64,000 nucleotides of DNA from NCBI GenBank assembly GCA_934463035.1, contig CAKSIG010000001.1, positions 283,876 to 347,875 of the forward strand. Direction: 5' to 3'. Below the pieces are notes generated by a model. It had not been told where the DNA came from and did not search any database. It saw nothing but the letters and a program-made list of their open reading frames with translations. Origin of the DNA: an uncultured Eubacteriales bacterium (GTDB taxonomy: Bacteria > Bacillota > Clostridia > Oscillospirales > Acutalibacteraceae). Made by a program: the position numbers and the translations under genes. Positions 34,287 through 43,180 of this stretch are shown here, one piece after another (the first letter of the stretch is position 1; the number at the start of each line of letters is the position of its first letter).

Positions 34287-35981
34287 TTACTGCATTGCGT
34301 CCTGTATATCGCTCTTTTTGAACTTCGAGCAGGTAAACGTGCAGACAGTGCCGTTTCCGCTTATGCTTGATATATAAAGCTGGGAGTCCTCGCCGTAGAC
34401 AAGCTGTAACCGCTCGTTGACGTTTTTAAGCCCTATATTATGCTCCTTGTCAAAGAAGTTGTTTATATTACTGCGGATATCGCGGAGCTTCTGCTGTTCT
34501 ATACCCGCGCCGTCGTCCGACACTATTACCTTAATTCGGTCGCCGCCCGCGGGGTGTATTGATATTTTTATCTTTACCTTGGGGTGTGCGTCGTCCACCG
34601 CGTGAAGCGATATATTTTCTATAAGCGGCTGTATGCTCAGTTTCAGTATGCTGTAATCAAGCAGCGATTCGTCAACGTCCCACTCAATGTCGAAAACGTT
34701 TTTTCTTCTTATATGAATGATATTTATATACAGCTTGGTAAACTCAATTTCTTCCCTTACGCTCCTGAATATCTCGTTTATATCCATACTCGACCTGAAA
34801 AGCTCGGAAAGACTGCGCACCGCAACCGAAATATCGTTGTTGCGCTTGCCTGTTTCGTTAAAGGCTATCCAATTTATCGTATCAAGCGTGTTGTATGTAA
34901 AATGCGGACATATCTGCGCCTGCAACGCGGCTATATGCTGTTTTGTAAGCTCGTCTACCTTTTCGTCAACTATATCGGAAAGCTCGCGGTTTGACGACTC
35001 GATACGCCTGAATCTATCGGAAACGTACTGTATTTCGTTGTATGTATCGTCCTCCATATACGCCATATCGCCGACCTTTTGGAGTATTTCCTCTATCGGG
35101 CGGTAGGTCGTTCTTATAATTACATAGGCTATTATTATTGAGGAAATTACCAGAAACGTTACCAGACTTAAAATTACCAGATTGTTTTGCCACGGTGTGT
35201 AGGTTCCCGTTTTGCTCACCGAAAGTATTCTTAAATCAAAATCCTCGTAATCCTTTGCGTAAACAAAATATTTGCCGTCGTTAAGGCGGAGTTTTAAGGT
35301 CTCGCCCTCTTTATACCTGAAATTTTCGCCGTAAACCTTATTAAGCTCCTCGCCCAACAGACGGTATCGGTTTGATACGACTATCTTTCCGTCTTTGTCG
35401 ATTATGTATTCGTTATTGTCGGGGTTAAGCACGGTATCCGACACATATCGGCTGTTAAGCGCAAAATAAACGTTGTTTCTGCCGTAGAGCGACTCGTCGG
35501 TTTCATAGGCAAGCACCAAATTGGTCCCGACCTCGTCCCTGCACTCGTACAGCTTTACATCTCCTATTTTTCCATAGCACTTGCCGAGGCTGTATTTGCA
35601 TTGTTCGCCGATATTGTATTTAAAGGCGCCGTCCGCCGTTTCAACGCGTATGCTCTGAACCGCCGTGCAGGTGTTGAATACCACCTCCGCCTGTTTTTTT
35701 ATTAGGCGGACGTTTGCGGAATAGCTTTGAGCGTCGCTCGGGTCCAAGAGTATTACCTCGTTTGAAAAATATCGGCAGGACAGCGCAACCTGTTCAAGCG
35801 TGTTTTTGAGCGAAAGCTCCACTCTGCCCGTGTTATTGCTTTCTATAAGCCGAATTTCCTTGCGGCTTGAATAGATATTCTGCGAAACGAACAGCATAAT
35901 TGCAATAGCGGCCAGTATGATAATATACACACTGACCGTAAGAAAATTTTTTCTAAAAACAAAATTCAGTCTTCTGTTCAT
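34287..35981 (-). CDS. Sensor histidine kinase, YesM/LytS-like (His_kinase family)
   Basis: A 564-residue membrane kinase. ATG 35981 is preferred, with GGAG nine bases upstream, to ATG 36005, which lacks one. Two membrane segments (about 10-35 and 265-290) bracket a ~230-residue extracytoplasmic sensor domain (dCache-like). The HAMP-like linker is followed by the histidine region 'QAQICPHFTYNTLDTINW' with H360, and the HATPase part with 'VSDDGAGIE' and 'NIGLKNVNERLQLVYG'. YesM kinases usually have 'INPHFLYNTL'; here it is 'ICPHFTYNTL'. It is paired with the upstream response regulator, four bp away, and probably senses an extracellular sugar. Confidence 0.9.
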   Translation of the reverse strand: MNRRLNFVFRKNFLTVSVYIIILAAIAIMLFVSQNIYSSRKEIRLIESNNTGRVELSLKNTLEQVALSCRYFSNEVILLDPSDAQSYSANVRLIKKQAEVVFNTCTAVQSIRVETADGAFKYNIGEQCKYSLGKCYGKIGDVKLYECRDEVGTNLVLAYETDESLYGRNNVYFALNSRYVSDTVLNPDNNEYIIDKDGKIVVSNRYRLLGEELNKVYGENFRYKEGETLKLRLNDGKYFVYAKDYEDFDLRILSVSKTGTYTPWQNNLVILSLVTFLVISSIIIAYVIIRTTYRPIEEILQKVGDMAYMEDDTYNEIQYVSDRFRRIESSNRELSDIVDEKVDELTKQHIAALQAQICPHFTYNTLDTINWIAFNETGKRNNDISVAVRSLSELFRSSMDINEIFRSVREEIEFTKLYINIIHIRRKNVFDIEWDVDESLLDYSILKLSIQPLIENISLHAVDDAHPKVKIKISIHPAGGDRIKVIVSDDGAGIEQQKLRDIRSNINNFFDKEHNIGLKNVNERLQLVYGEDSQLYISSISGNGTVCTFTCSKFKKSDIQDAMQ

Positions 35982-35985
35982 AAAC

Positions 35986-37374
35986 CTATTCTCCGAATGA
36001 ATCACGGTACTGCTTTAAGGTCATACCCGTATACGCCTTGAAAACCTTTGAAAAATAACTGACGCTGTTATAACCTATTTTTTCGCATATCTGCTGGGTG
36101 TCATAGCTTCCGTCGGCTATCAATTCCTTTGCCTTTTTAATTTTAAACCGAATAATATAATCCGCAAACTTTTCGCCCGTTTCCTTTTTAAACATTCGGC
36201 TTAAATAGGTCGTATTAAGGTTGAACGCCGACGCTACACTGTCCAGCGAGATGTTTTCGCTGTAATGGGCGGATATATACGCCTTAATGGAGTATATCTT
36301 GCTGTCGGTTCCCGCAACAACGTTCTTTTGTATATCGTAAAATATTCTTCTTATCTCGGTCTTATCCGAGGCGAATTTTGCGGGTATTAAAAACCTATCG
36401 GTATCCATTTCAACGTTTTCCTTTAAGTTGTTGATAACCGCATAAAGGAAATTTCTGAACCACGTTTCTGTGGAATTGTCGTACAGCTTTTCAAGCAAAT
36501 CGTCCGCCAGAACGCTGTTGCTAAGCATATAACCCGTATACAGCGATACTAAGCCCCGCATATTCTCTATCGGAATCATCAGAAAATTGCGGTATTCGGT
36601 GCTTTTGCTCATAACGCCTATACTGTAATTCGTTTTTACAAACTTTTTTACCTCGGAAATATAGTTGTTTAAAACCGCTTCGGCGTCCTTTTCATACACT
36701 ATCAAGAGAACGCTTGCGCTCTTTTTGCCCGATTGCAGGCAAAACGCCTCAAAGCTGTTATTGGAAATGTCGCAAAAGTTTTCCCATTCGGGATTGTTTC
36801 CGAAACCGTGCATATCAAGCCGAAATTCTACCATATAGCAGGGATAGCCGCCGTATTTTTTTATGTTTTCGGGGTATTCGCTCATAAGCTCCTCGTAATC
36901 TATTCTTCCCGAGGTGAACTTGAAAAGCGCGTTACAAATATCGTTGTGTTTTTTGATAAGGTCGTCCGACGCGCGGTATGCGTCTTCAAGCAGAACCCTT
37001 GATTCCTTTGCCTGCTTTACTTCGTTTATGTTGGCGATAAGCTCGTCAAAATCTATCGGCTTGGTTATAAGGGTCTTAACGTTATAGTTAAGCGCGTCCT
37101 TGGCATATTCAAAATTGCGGTATGCCGTTATCATAATTATGGGTATATTGAGTGAATGTTCATATATATACTTCGCCACCTCTATACCGTCAACCTTGGG
37201 CATACGTATATCGGTTATAACAAGATCCGCTCCTTGTTTTTTAAGAAGCTCTATAACGCTTTCGCCGTTGGCAAATTCGCCGACGACCTCAACGTCGGAC
37301 AGTTCGTCAAGAATAAGATCTCTTATGCCCTGCCGTATAAAATCCTCGTCCTCGGCGATTATTATGCTGAACAT
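35986..37374 (-). CDS. YesN-like response regulator with AraC output domain
   Basis: A 462-residue regulator: an N-terminal receiver with the phosphorylated D55 in 'VITDIRMPKVDG', a ~230-residue middle region, and a C-terminal AraC double helix-turn-helix ('ISLDSVASAFNLNTTYLSRMFK' and 'TQQICEKIGYNSVSYFSKVFK', about 370-460). YesN-type regulators activate adjacent sugar ABC transporter operons. It lies between the LplC-type permease gene and its kinase gene, and direct repeats upstream of the permease promoter are candidate binding sites. The RBS AAAGGGGGTG is strong. Confidence 0.93.
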   Translation of the reverse strand: MFSIIIAEDEDFIRQGIRDLILDELSDVEVVGEFANGESVIELLKKQGADLVITDIRMPKVDGIEVAKYIYEHSLNIPIIMITAYRNFEYAKDALNYNVKTLITKPIDFDELIANINEVKQAKESRVLLEDAYRASDDLIKKHNDICNALFKFTSGRIDYEELMSEYPENIKKYGGYPCYMVEFRLDMHGFGNNPEWENFCDISNNSFEAFCLQSGKKSASVLLIVYEKDAEAVLNNYISEVKKFVKTNYSIGVMSKSTEYRNFLMIPIENMRGLVSLYTGYMLSNSVLADDLLEKLYDNSTETWFRNFLYAVINNLKENVEMDTDRFLIPAKFASDKTEIRRIFYDIQKNVVAGTDSKIYSIKAYISAHYSENISLDSVASAFNLNTTYLSRMFKKETGEKFADYIIRFKIKKAKELIADGSYDTQQICEKIGYNSVSYFSKVFKAYTGMTLKQYRDSFGE

Positions 37375-37408
37375 TCTCTCACCCCCTTTTAATAAAGCTC
37401 TCGAAATC

Positions 37409-38290
37409 CTATCCCTTTACAGCGCCTACGACCATACCCTTTGCAAAATACTTCTGGAACGCAGGGAACACGATAACCATAGGTCCTGCCGCAAGTATAC
37501 ACATAGCGTATTTGAGCGTTTCGCTCGGCACGGCGACAACGTCGGCAAGCCCGGGCATTGACTCTTTAAGGCTCTTTAAGAACTCTGCCTCGTTGAGTAT
37601 ATTTTGGAGCAGGTATTGCAGCGTGTAGAGCTTTGGCTCGGTTATATAGTACATTGAAGTGGTATAATCGTTCCACTTGGCAATAAGACTCATAAACGAA
37701 AATGTAGCCAAAACAGGCTTTGAAAGCGGTATTACTATTATGCGCAGAATATTCATTTCCGAAGCGCCGTCCAGCATTGCCGACTCGATAAGCGATTTCG
37801 GAATGGTGGAGAAGAACGTTCTGAAAACGAATACGTTATACGCTCCCATAAGTCCCGAAAGCAGATATATCCAGATAGAGTCGCCCAGATGGAACCACTG
37901 TGTGTTGATTATATAGGACGGAATAAGTCCGCCGTTGAAAAACATTGTTATAACAAGCATTGCATTAAGCGGTTTTTTAAATGCGCATATATCACGCGAA
38001 AGCACGTAGCCCATCATAGCTTCTATAAGTATTTTAAGAAGCGTACCGCCGACGGCGTATACAATCGTCACGAGATATGCCTGCAAAAGCGAGCTTGGGT
38101 TGCCAAATATCTGCTTATATGCATCGGTACTGAAATGCTGAGGTATAAGGGCAAATCCATTATTTATTATATCATTTTCGTTTGAAAAAGATATAGACAA
38201 AATAAGGATAAAAGGCAGTATACACAAAAGCGAGTAGATTACAAAGAATATATGAATAGGAAGTTTAGACAAGGAAAATCTTTTTTTCAT
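37409..38290 (-). CDS. Sugar ABC transporter permease (LplC/YtcP-like, CUT1)
   Basis: A 293-residue six-helix permease of the carbohydrate uptake family 1 type. The cytoplasmic EAA loop is 'LIESAMLDGASEMNILRIIVIPLSKPV' (about residues 170-195), which contacts the shared ATPase. The C-terminal 'AGPMVIVFPAFQKYFAKGMVVGAVKG' ending is characteristic of LplC/YtcP permeases. It is coupled with the LplB-like permease 13 bp upstream. No ATPase or binding lipoprotein is in the cluster; CUT1 systems often share MsmX-type ATPases, but the missing binding protein is unusual. Confidence 0.92.
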   Translation of the reverse strand: MKKRFSLSKLPIHIFFVIYSLLCILPFILILSISFSNENDIINNGFALIPQHFSTDAYKQIFGNPSSLLQAYLVTIVYAVGGTLLKILIEAMMGYVLSRDICAFKKPLNAMLVITMFFNGGLIPSYIINTQWFHLGDSIWIYLLSGLMGAYNVFVFRTFFSTIPKSLIESAMLDGASEMNILRIIVIPLSKPVLATFSFMSLIAKWNDYTTSMYYITEPKLYTLQYLLQNILNEAEFLKSLKESMPGLADVVAVPSETLKYAMCILAAGPMVIVFPAFQKYFAKGMVVGAVKG

Positions 38291-38303
38291 TTATACCGCC
38301 CCC

Positions 38304-39230
38304 TTAATACATAGCGTTTTCGGGATTTATCTTCTTAACGACAGCATTCGTCCCGAGGGTAAGCACAAGTCCGACAACGTTCTGGAACAGACCGACAGCC
38401 GCCGAAAGGCTGAAATTGCCGTCCCTGAACAGGTAGTATGTATACGTGCTGATAACGTTGGTCACGGGGTAAAGAGCGCCCGAGTTGCGGGGAAGCTGGA
38501 AGAACAGACCGAAATCGCCGCCCATTATACTGCCGACGGCAAGTATCATCATAATGCAGACCGTGGGGAGTATTGTAGGCAGAGAGATTTTAATTATCTG
38601 CTGGAAACGGTTTGCGCCGTCGATAGCCGCCGCTTCAAACAGGCTCTCGTCAACGCCCATCAGCGCAGCGTAGTAGATTATACAGCCCATACCTACGCCT
38701 TTCCACATTTCAAAAAGGGTGAGTATGAAAGGCCAATACTTAGCCTCGGTATACCACGATATCCCCTCTTTTCCCAAGCCTTTAAGCACGGCGTTTAAAA
38801 TACCCGTTTCGTTGGAAAAAAGAGCATATCCGATATATGCCACCAAAACCCACGAAATAAAGTTCGGCAGGATTATTGAGGTCTGATATATTTTAAGAAA
38901 ATATTTTTTGGTTATCTCATAAAGGAGAATAGCGACCAAAACGCAAAGGAACTGTTTTAAGAACATAAACAAAATGTTATAAAGCAGCGTATTGCGCATT
39001 ATGTAGACAATATCGTTGGACGCGAAGAAGTATTTGAAATACTTAAAGCCAACCCATTGCGAATTAAAAATACCGTCAACGTAGTTATAATCCTTAAAGG
39101 CGACGACCACGCCGAACATCGGCAGATAGTTAAAGCAAATCATATAAACTATTCCGGGCAGAGCCAACAGGAACAGAGGTATGTTTGCGCGCAATTTACT
39201 GTGTTTTGATGCTTTTAACTTGGATTGCAT
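38304..39230 (-). CDS. Sugar ABC transporter permease (LplB/YteP-like, CUT1)
   Basis: A 308-residue permease with six membrane helices, partner of the LplC-like protein. The ATG 39230 follows GGGGG, and is preferred to GTG at 39242. Family features: 'IPLFLLALPGIVYMICFNYLPMFGVVVAFKDYNY' at the start and EAA loop 'LFEAAAIDGANRFQQIIKISLPTILPT' (about 200-225). It is the first gene of the leftward sugar locus, downstream of a promoter with direct repeats. LplBC-type permeases import oligosaccharides such as xylo- or arabino-oligosaccharides; the substrate here is inferred from the following xylose genes. Confidence 0.92.
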   Translation of the reverse strand: MQSKLKASKHSKLRANIPLFLLALPGIVYMICFNYLPMFGVVVAFKDYNYVDGIFNSQWVGFKYFKYFFASNDIVYIMRNTLLYNILFMFLKQFLCVLVAILLYEITKKYFLKIYQTSIILPNFISWVLVAYIGYALFSNETGILNAVLKGLGKEGISWYTEAKYWPFILTLFEMWKGVGMGCIIYYAALMGVDESLFEAAAIDGANRFQQIIKISLPTILPTVCIMMILAVGSIMGGDFGLFFQLPRNSGALYPVTNVISTYTYYLFRDGNFSLSAAVGLFQNVVGLVLTLGTNAVVKKINPENAMY

Positions 39231-39265
39231 AATTACCCCCACAATGCTGTTTATTTTACAACTTA

Positions 39266-39339
39266 ATTATATAACACCCAAAACGGCGGTAAAATAGCAA
39301 AAAATTTTCCTTTTGGGCAAAAAGTTTACCTTTCGGGCA
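39266..39339 (-). promoter_or_regulatory. Promoter of sugar locus with tandem 20-bp-spaced direct repeats
   Basis: On the minus strand a TATAAT box (39271-39266) with a poor -35 (TTTACC region near 39293-39288) precedes the LplB-type gene. Just upstream lie two direct repeats, + strand CCTTTTGGGCA (39309-39319) and CCTTTCGGGCA (39329-39339), exactly 20 bp apart. In the wider 20-base windows 16 of 20 positions match. A weak -35 with tandem repeats two helical turns apart is the layout expected of an AraC/YesN-type activator site. Confidence 0.65.
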
Positions 39340-39340
39340 T

Positions 39341-39379
39341 AAAAAATCGGCAAAAGCATTGAAATGCTTTTGCCGATTT
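39341..39379 (-). terminator. Hairpin terminator of the purine transport operon
   Basis: AATCGGCAAAAGCATT (39345-39360) pairs with ATGCTTTTGCCGATT (39364-39378) around GAA; on the minus strand it is followed by TTTTTTATG. It ends the nucleoside importer transcript and separates it from the sugar locus promoter. Confidence 0.88.
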
Positions 39380-39391
39380 CTAATTTTAATA

Positions 39392-40372
39392 CTATCTTTC
39401 CTCGCGGAAATAAGACAATCCGAGGTGTGCGGGCGGCTGATTTTCTCTGCGCTCACGCATACTGATTATTACAAGAACCACTATCGTTACGACATAGGGG
39501 AGCATTTTGAAAAGCTCCTGTGTGCTTACGGCGAGATTGGGGATATAGTTGTGAACTATGAAAAGTCCGCCGAAAAGGATAGAGCCCAAAATGCTGACAT
39601 TCGGTTTCCAGACCGCGAATATAACAAGCGCGATAGCAAGCCAGCCGCGGTCGCCGAAGCCGTCGTTCGACCAAACGCCGTTTGCGTAGTCCATTACATA
39701 GTAAAGTCCGCCGAGACCCGCGATAACGCTGCCTATGCAGGTGGAAAGATATTTATATTTTCCTACGCTTATACCTGCGGCGTCAGCCGTGGCGGGATTT
39801 TCGCCGACAGCGCGGAGGTTAAGTCCCGTTCTGGTTCTGTTAAGCACAAACGACGCCAAAACCGCTATAATTATCGACGCATAGGCAAGAAAGCTGTAAG
39901 ACAGGAATATCTTGCCGAACCAGCCGAGCTTTTCCGCAAAGGGAAGCTCGGTTCTGAAACAGTTGCTTGTTGCGGTGAGGTTTATAGAAGGCAGGTCGCT
40001 CTTTACGAGCTTTATAAGCGAACCCCCGAAGAAGTTACCGAAGCCGACGCCGAATGTGGTTAGCGCAAGACCCGTAACGTTTTGATTTGCTCTTAAAGTT
40101 ACCGTTAAGAACGAGTATATAAGTCCCATTAAAAGCGAGCCTACAATGCACGAAAGCAGGGGTATCATAACCGCAAGGAACGGATTTATATTTCCGTTTG
40201 CCGACTGCTCATAGATAAACGCGCCTATAACGCCGCTTATACCGCCGACATACATAATTCCGGGTATTCCAAGGTTAAGGTTGCCCGATTTCTCGGTGAT
40301 TATCTCACCCGTCGAGCCGAACAAAAGCGGCACGCCCTGCATAACTGCTCTTTGGATAAATGCTGCTATCAT
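39392..40372 (-). CDS. Nucleoside ABC transporter permease (NupQ/YufQ-like)
   Basis: A 326-residue BPD_transp_2-family permease, second membrane subunit of a BMP-type nucleoside importer. About eight to nine membrane helices, with 'GVPLLFGSTGEIITEKSGNLNLGIPGIMYVGG' near the start, 'LRANQNVTGLALTTFGVGFGNFFGG' and 'NLRAVGENPATADAAGISVGKYKYL' as the family signature. It overlaps the previous permease gene at 40372 and ends the purine operon at a strong terminator. Confidence 0.92.
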   Translation of the reverse strand: MIAAFIQRAVMQGVPLLFGSTGEIITEKSGNLNLGIPGIMYVGGISGVIGAFIYEQSANGNINPFLAVMIPLLSCIVGSLLMGLIYSFLTVTLRANQNVTGLALTTFGVGFGNFFGGSLIKLVKSDLPSINLTATSNCFRTELPFAEKLGWFGKIFLSYSFLAYASIIIAVLASFVLNRTRTGLNLRAVGENPATADAAGISVGKYKYLSTCIGSVIAGLGGLYYVMDYANGVWSNDGFGDRGWLAIALVIFAVWKPNVSILGSILFGGLFIVHNYIPNLAVSTQELFKMLPYVVTIVVLVIISMRERRENQPPAHLGLSYFREER

Positions 40373-41484
40373 TATTCAGCCTCTCCTTTCTGCGGTTTAC
40401 GGAATTTAAGTGTGTAATTAATGAAAAATTCACTGCCGATTATAAAGAATATGATTATACCCGTTATAATATCGGAGAATGATTTATTAAGCTCGTAAAT
40501 CGTGGAAATTTCGGTAGAGCCTTTTTGGAGGAACACTATAAGAAGCGAGGTAAGCGCCATAAACAGCGGATTGAACTTAGCAAGCCAGGATACCATTATT
40601 GCGGTAAAGCCTCTGCCTGCGGCGGTATCGCGCGTTATGGTGTGGTCGGTGCCCGAAACGAGCAGAAGACCTGCGATACCGCAGATAGCGCCCGAAAGGA
40701 GCATTGTTTTTATAATGACCTTTTTAACGTTTATTCCTATGTAACGGGCGGTGTTTTCGCTCTCGCCGACTACGGATATTTCATATCCGCGTTTGCTGTA
40801 TTTAAGGAATATATACATAAACACCGTTATTGCGGCGACTATGATTATATTAAGAAGATAGTCGTATCCGCCGAGCGAGGGCAGCCAGCCTGCCTCGGTT
40901 GCGGCGTTTATAACACCTATCTGACCCGAGCCCTTCGGAACAGACCATTTATAAACGAAGAATGCAACCAACTGAATTGCTATGTAATTCATCATAAGGG
41001 TGAACAGCGTTTCGTTGGTGTTCCACCTTGCCTTGAATATTGCGGGTATTACAGCCCAGACAGCTCCTGCGAGCATACTTGCAACAATTATAACGGGGAA
41101 AAGAATTGCCGCAGGCAGCTTGTCGCCGAAAAGAATCATACAGGCGGCGGTTGCAAGACCGCCTACAAGCACCTGACCCTCGGCGCCGATGTTCCAGAAC
41201 CGCATTTTAAAGGCGGGGGTAACGGCAAGCGACACGCACAAAAGCATTGCCACGTTCTGCACAAGACCCCAAACGCGGCGTTCGGTGCCTATTGCGCCGT
41301 CAATCATAGTGGCGTAAACCCTTATCGGATTTTCGCCCGTCAGCAAAACGGTTACGACCGCGCTGACAAGCAATGCCGCCGCTACGGCTATCACCCTTAC
41401 AAGCCACGCCTGCCACCAAGGAATAGCGGCACGCTTTGCTATGTGAAAAAGAGGCTCGTTTACCTTGTTCTGATTACTTTTCAT
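40372..41484 (-). CDS. Nucleoside ABC transporter permease (NupP/YufP-like)
   Basis: A 370-residue BPD_transp_2 permease with about ten helices. Typical blocks: 'LPAFKMRFWNIGAEGQVLVGGLATA'-like segment (here 'TPAFKMRFWNIGAEGQVLVGG', about residues 92-112), 'IPAIFKARWNTNETLFTLMMNYIA' and 'SENTARYIGINVKKVIIKTMLLSGAICGIAG'. The ~30-residue N-terminal extension is longer than in B. subtilis NupP. Its start overlaps the ATPase stop by 11 bases. Together with NupO, NupQ and a BMP lipoprotein it forms a complete importer. Confidence 0.92.
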   Translation of the reverse strand: MKSNQNKVNEPLFHIAKRAAIPWWQAWLVRVIAVAAALLVSAVVTVLLTGENPIRVYATMIDGAIGTERRVWGLVQNVAMLLCVSLAVTPAFKMRFWNIGAEGQVLVGGLATAACMILFGDKLPAAILFPVIIVASMLAGAVWAVIPAIFKARWNTNETLFTLMMNYIAIQLVAFFVYKWSVPKGSGQIGVINAATEAGWLPSLGGYDYLLNIIIVAAITVFMYIFLKYSKRGYEISVVGESENTARYIGINVKKVIIKTMLLSGAICGIAGLLLVSGTDHTITRDTAAGRGFTAIMVSWLAKFNPLFMALTSLLIVFLQKGSTEISTIYELNKSFSDIITGIIIFFIIGSEFFINYTLKFRKPQKGEAE

Positions 41485-43033
41485 CGTGTGCTTCCTCCTT
41501 ATCCTCGGTGTCGTGCGCCGACTTTGTCATCAACAGTCCTATTTCTTCCTTAGTTGCGGTACGTCCGTCAACAATTCCCGTTATCTTGCCCGAGCCGATA
41601 ACCATTATCCTGTCACAAAGGCCTATCAAAACGTCAAGATCCTCGCCGACGAATATAACGGCAACGCCCTTTTCTTTCTGCTGATTAAGCAGGTTATATA
41701 TCATATAAGATGAGTTAATGTCAAGTCCTCTTACGGGGTACGCCGCCATTAAAACGGTAGGCGACGCGGCTATTTCACGTCCGACAAGCACCTTTTGAAC
41801 GTTACCGCCCGAAAGACGTCTTACAGGCGTATTTGCGCTCGGAGTTACGACTTCAAGCTGTTCGATTATGGAATTTGCAAGGTCCTTGGGCGCCTTGCGT
41901 TCCAAAAACACCGATTTACCCTTGCGGTAACTGCGGAGCATCATATTATCGACAATATCCATATTGCCGACAAGACCCATACCGAGCCTGTCCTCAGGAA
42001 CGAAGGACAGACGGACGCCCAGCTCGCGTATCTGCATAGGAGTCTTATCTTTTAAATTTTCTTCTTTTCCCGTTTTGGGGTCGTTATAGATTATTTCGCC
42101 CGACTGTATGCGTTGAAGACCCGCAATCGCTTCAAGCAGTTCGCGCTGACCGCTTCCCGCAATGCCCGCTATACCGAGTATTTCACCCGAATAAGCGGTG
42201 AACGAAACGTCGTCTATCAGCTTTACACCCTCGCGGCTAAGACAGTTTACGTTTTTGACAACAATTCTTTCCTGCTGATTTTCAGGCTCGGTGCGCTCGA
42301 TGTTAAGCTCGACCTTTTTGCCCACCATCATTTCGGTAAGCTCGGATTCGCTTGTTTCGGCGGTGTTTACCGTGCCTATATATTCGCCCTTTCGCAGAAC
42401 CGAAACGCGGTCGGAAAGGGAAAGAACCTCGTGCAGCTTGTGTGTGATTATGATTATCGCCTTGCCGTCGTCACGCATACGGCGGAGGACCGCAAACAGC
42501 TTTTGTGTTTCCTGCGGAGTGAGAACGGCGGTCGGCTCGTCAAGAATAAGTATATCGGCACCGCGGTAAAGAACCTTAATTATCTCAACCGTCTGCTTTT
42601 CGGAAACCGACATTTCATATATTTTCTTGTTAAGGTCTATCTCAAAGCCGTATTGCTCGCTTATTTCCTTAACCTTTTTGGCGGAACGCTTTATGTTAAA
42701 GCCGCCCTCCTCTTTGAGACCGAGAACGATGTTTTCGGCGGCGGTGAACACGTCAACCAGCTTAAAGTGCTGATGAATCATTCCTATTTTATAGTCGTAA
42801 GCGTCCTTCGGGGAACGGATAACGACCTCCTTGCCGTCGATAAAAATTTCACCCTCGTCGGGGAAATAAATACCCGAGATCATATTCATAAGAGTGGTCT
42901 TACCGCTGCCGTTTTCGCCGAGTATTGAAAGTATCTCGCCCCTGTTCGCAAAAAGCGAGACCTCCTTATTGGCGACGATATTGCCGAATCTCTTGGTAAT
43001 ATTTTTTAACTGTATAGCCGGAGCAGACTCCAT
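41474..43033 (-). CDS. Nucleoside ABC transporter tandem ATPase (NupO/YufO-like)
   Basis: A 519-residue protein with two fused ATPase domains. ATG 43033, with AGGAGG ahead, is preferred; the in-frame upstream extension to 43147 has no ribosome site. The first domain has Walker A GENGSGKT (39-46), a weak signature 'MSVSEKQTVEI' and 'ILILDEPTAVLT'. The second has a degenerate P-loop 'GIAGSGQREL', a good signature 'LSGGNVQKV', and 'AAYPVRGLDI' in place of the Walker B/D-loop 'DEPTRGLD'. This asymmetry is normal for the RbsA/NupO group. It drives the two permeases encoded downstream. Confidence 0.93.
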   Translation of the reverse strand: MESAPAIQLKNITKRFGNIVANKEVSLFANRGEILSILGENGSGKTTLMNMISGIYFPDEGEIFIDGKEVVIRSPKDAYDYKIGMIHQHFKLVDVFTAAENIVLGLKEEGGFNIKRSAKKVKEISEQYGFEIDLNKKIYEMSVSEKQTVEIIKVLYRGADILILDEPTAVLTPQETQKLFAVLRRMRDDGKAIIIITHKLHEVLSLSDRVSVLRKGEYIGTVNTAETSESELTEMMVGKKVELNIERTEPENQQERIVVKNVNCLSREGVKLIDDVSFTAYSGEILGIAGIAGSGQRELLEAIAGLQRIQSGEIIYNDPKTGKEENLKDKTPMQIRELGVRLSFVPEDRLGMGLVGNMDIVDNMMLRSYRKGKSVFLERKAPKDLANSIIEQLEVVTPSANTPVRRLSGGNVQKVLVGREIAASPTVLMAAYPVRGLDINSSYMIYNLLNQQKEKGVAVIFVGEDLDVLIGLCDRIMVIGSGKITGIVDGRTATKEEIGLLMTKSAHDTEDKEEAHDEK

Positions 43034-43137
43034 TTTTGTTCCTCCTGTTCTTTGTGTTGCACCTGTCCCGATGCCTTTAATTTTGAAAAAATCGCTAAAC
43101 GTGTTCGGTAATCTTTTCAAAATTAAAAACAATTTCA

Positions 43138-43161
43138 GGCGGGACAATAATCTGTCCCGCC
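43138..43161 (-). terminator. Intra-operon stem-loop between binding protein and ATPase genes
   Basis: GGCGGGACA (43138-43146) and TGTCCCGCC (43153-43161) form a GC-rich 9-bp stem. On the minus strand it follows the BMP lipoprotein gene and precedes a T-rich run. Such stems partially terminate or protect the 3' end of the binding-protein mRNA so that it is made in excess over membrane subunits. Confidence 0.7.
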
Positions 43162-43180
43162 TTTCATTATTGTAACTCTC

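Noticed and set aside
40525..41553. 342-codon open frame on the + strand opposite the nucleoside permease gene
   Set aside because: It is antisense to a clearly coding permease gene, has no ribosome site, and its product (rich in Cys, Tyr and His) matches no protein pattern.
42113..42928. 271-codon open frame on the + strand opposite the NupO-like ATPase
   Set aside because: Antisense shadow; the opposite strand has all ATPase motifs.
43034..43147. N-terminal extension of the NupO-like ATPase
   Set aside because: The ABC domain begins at the ATG 43033 with AGGAGG directly upstream; the extra 38 residues overlap a terminator-like stem gap and show no homology.
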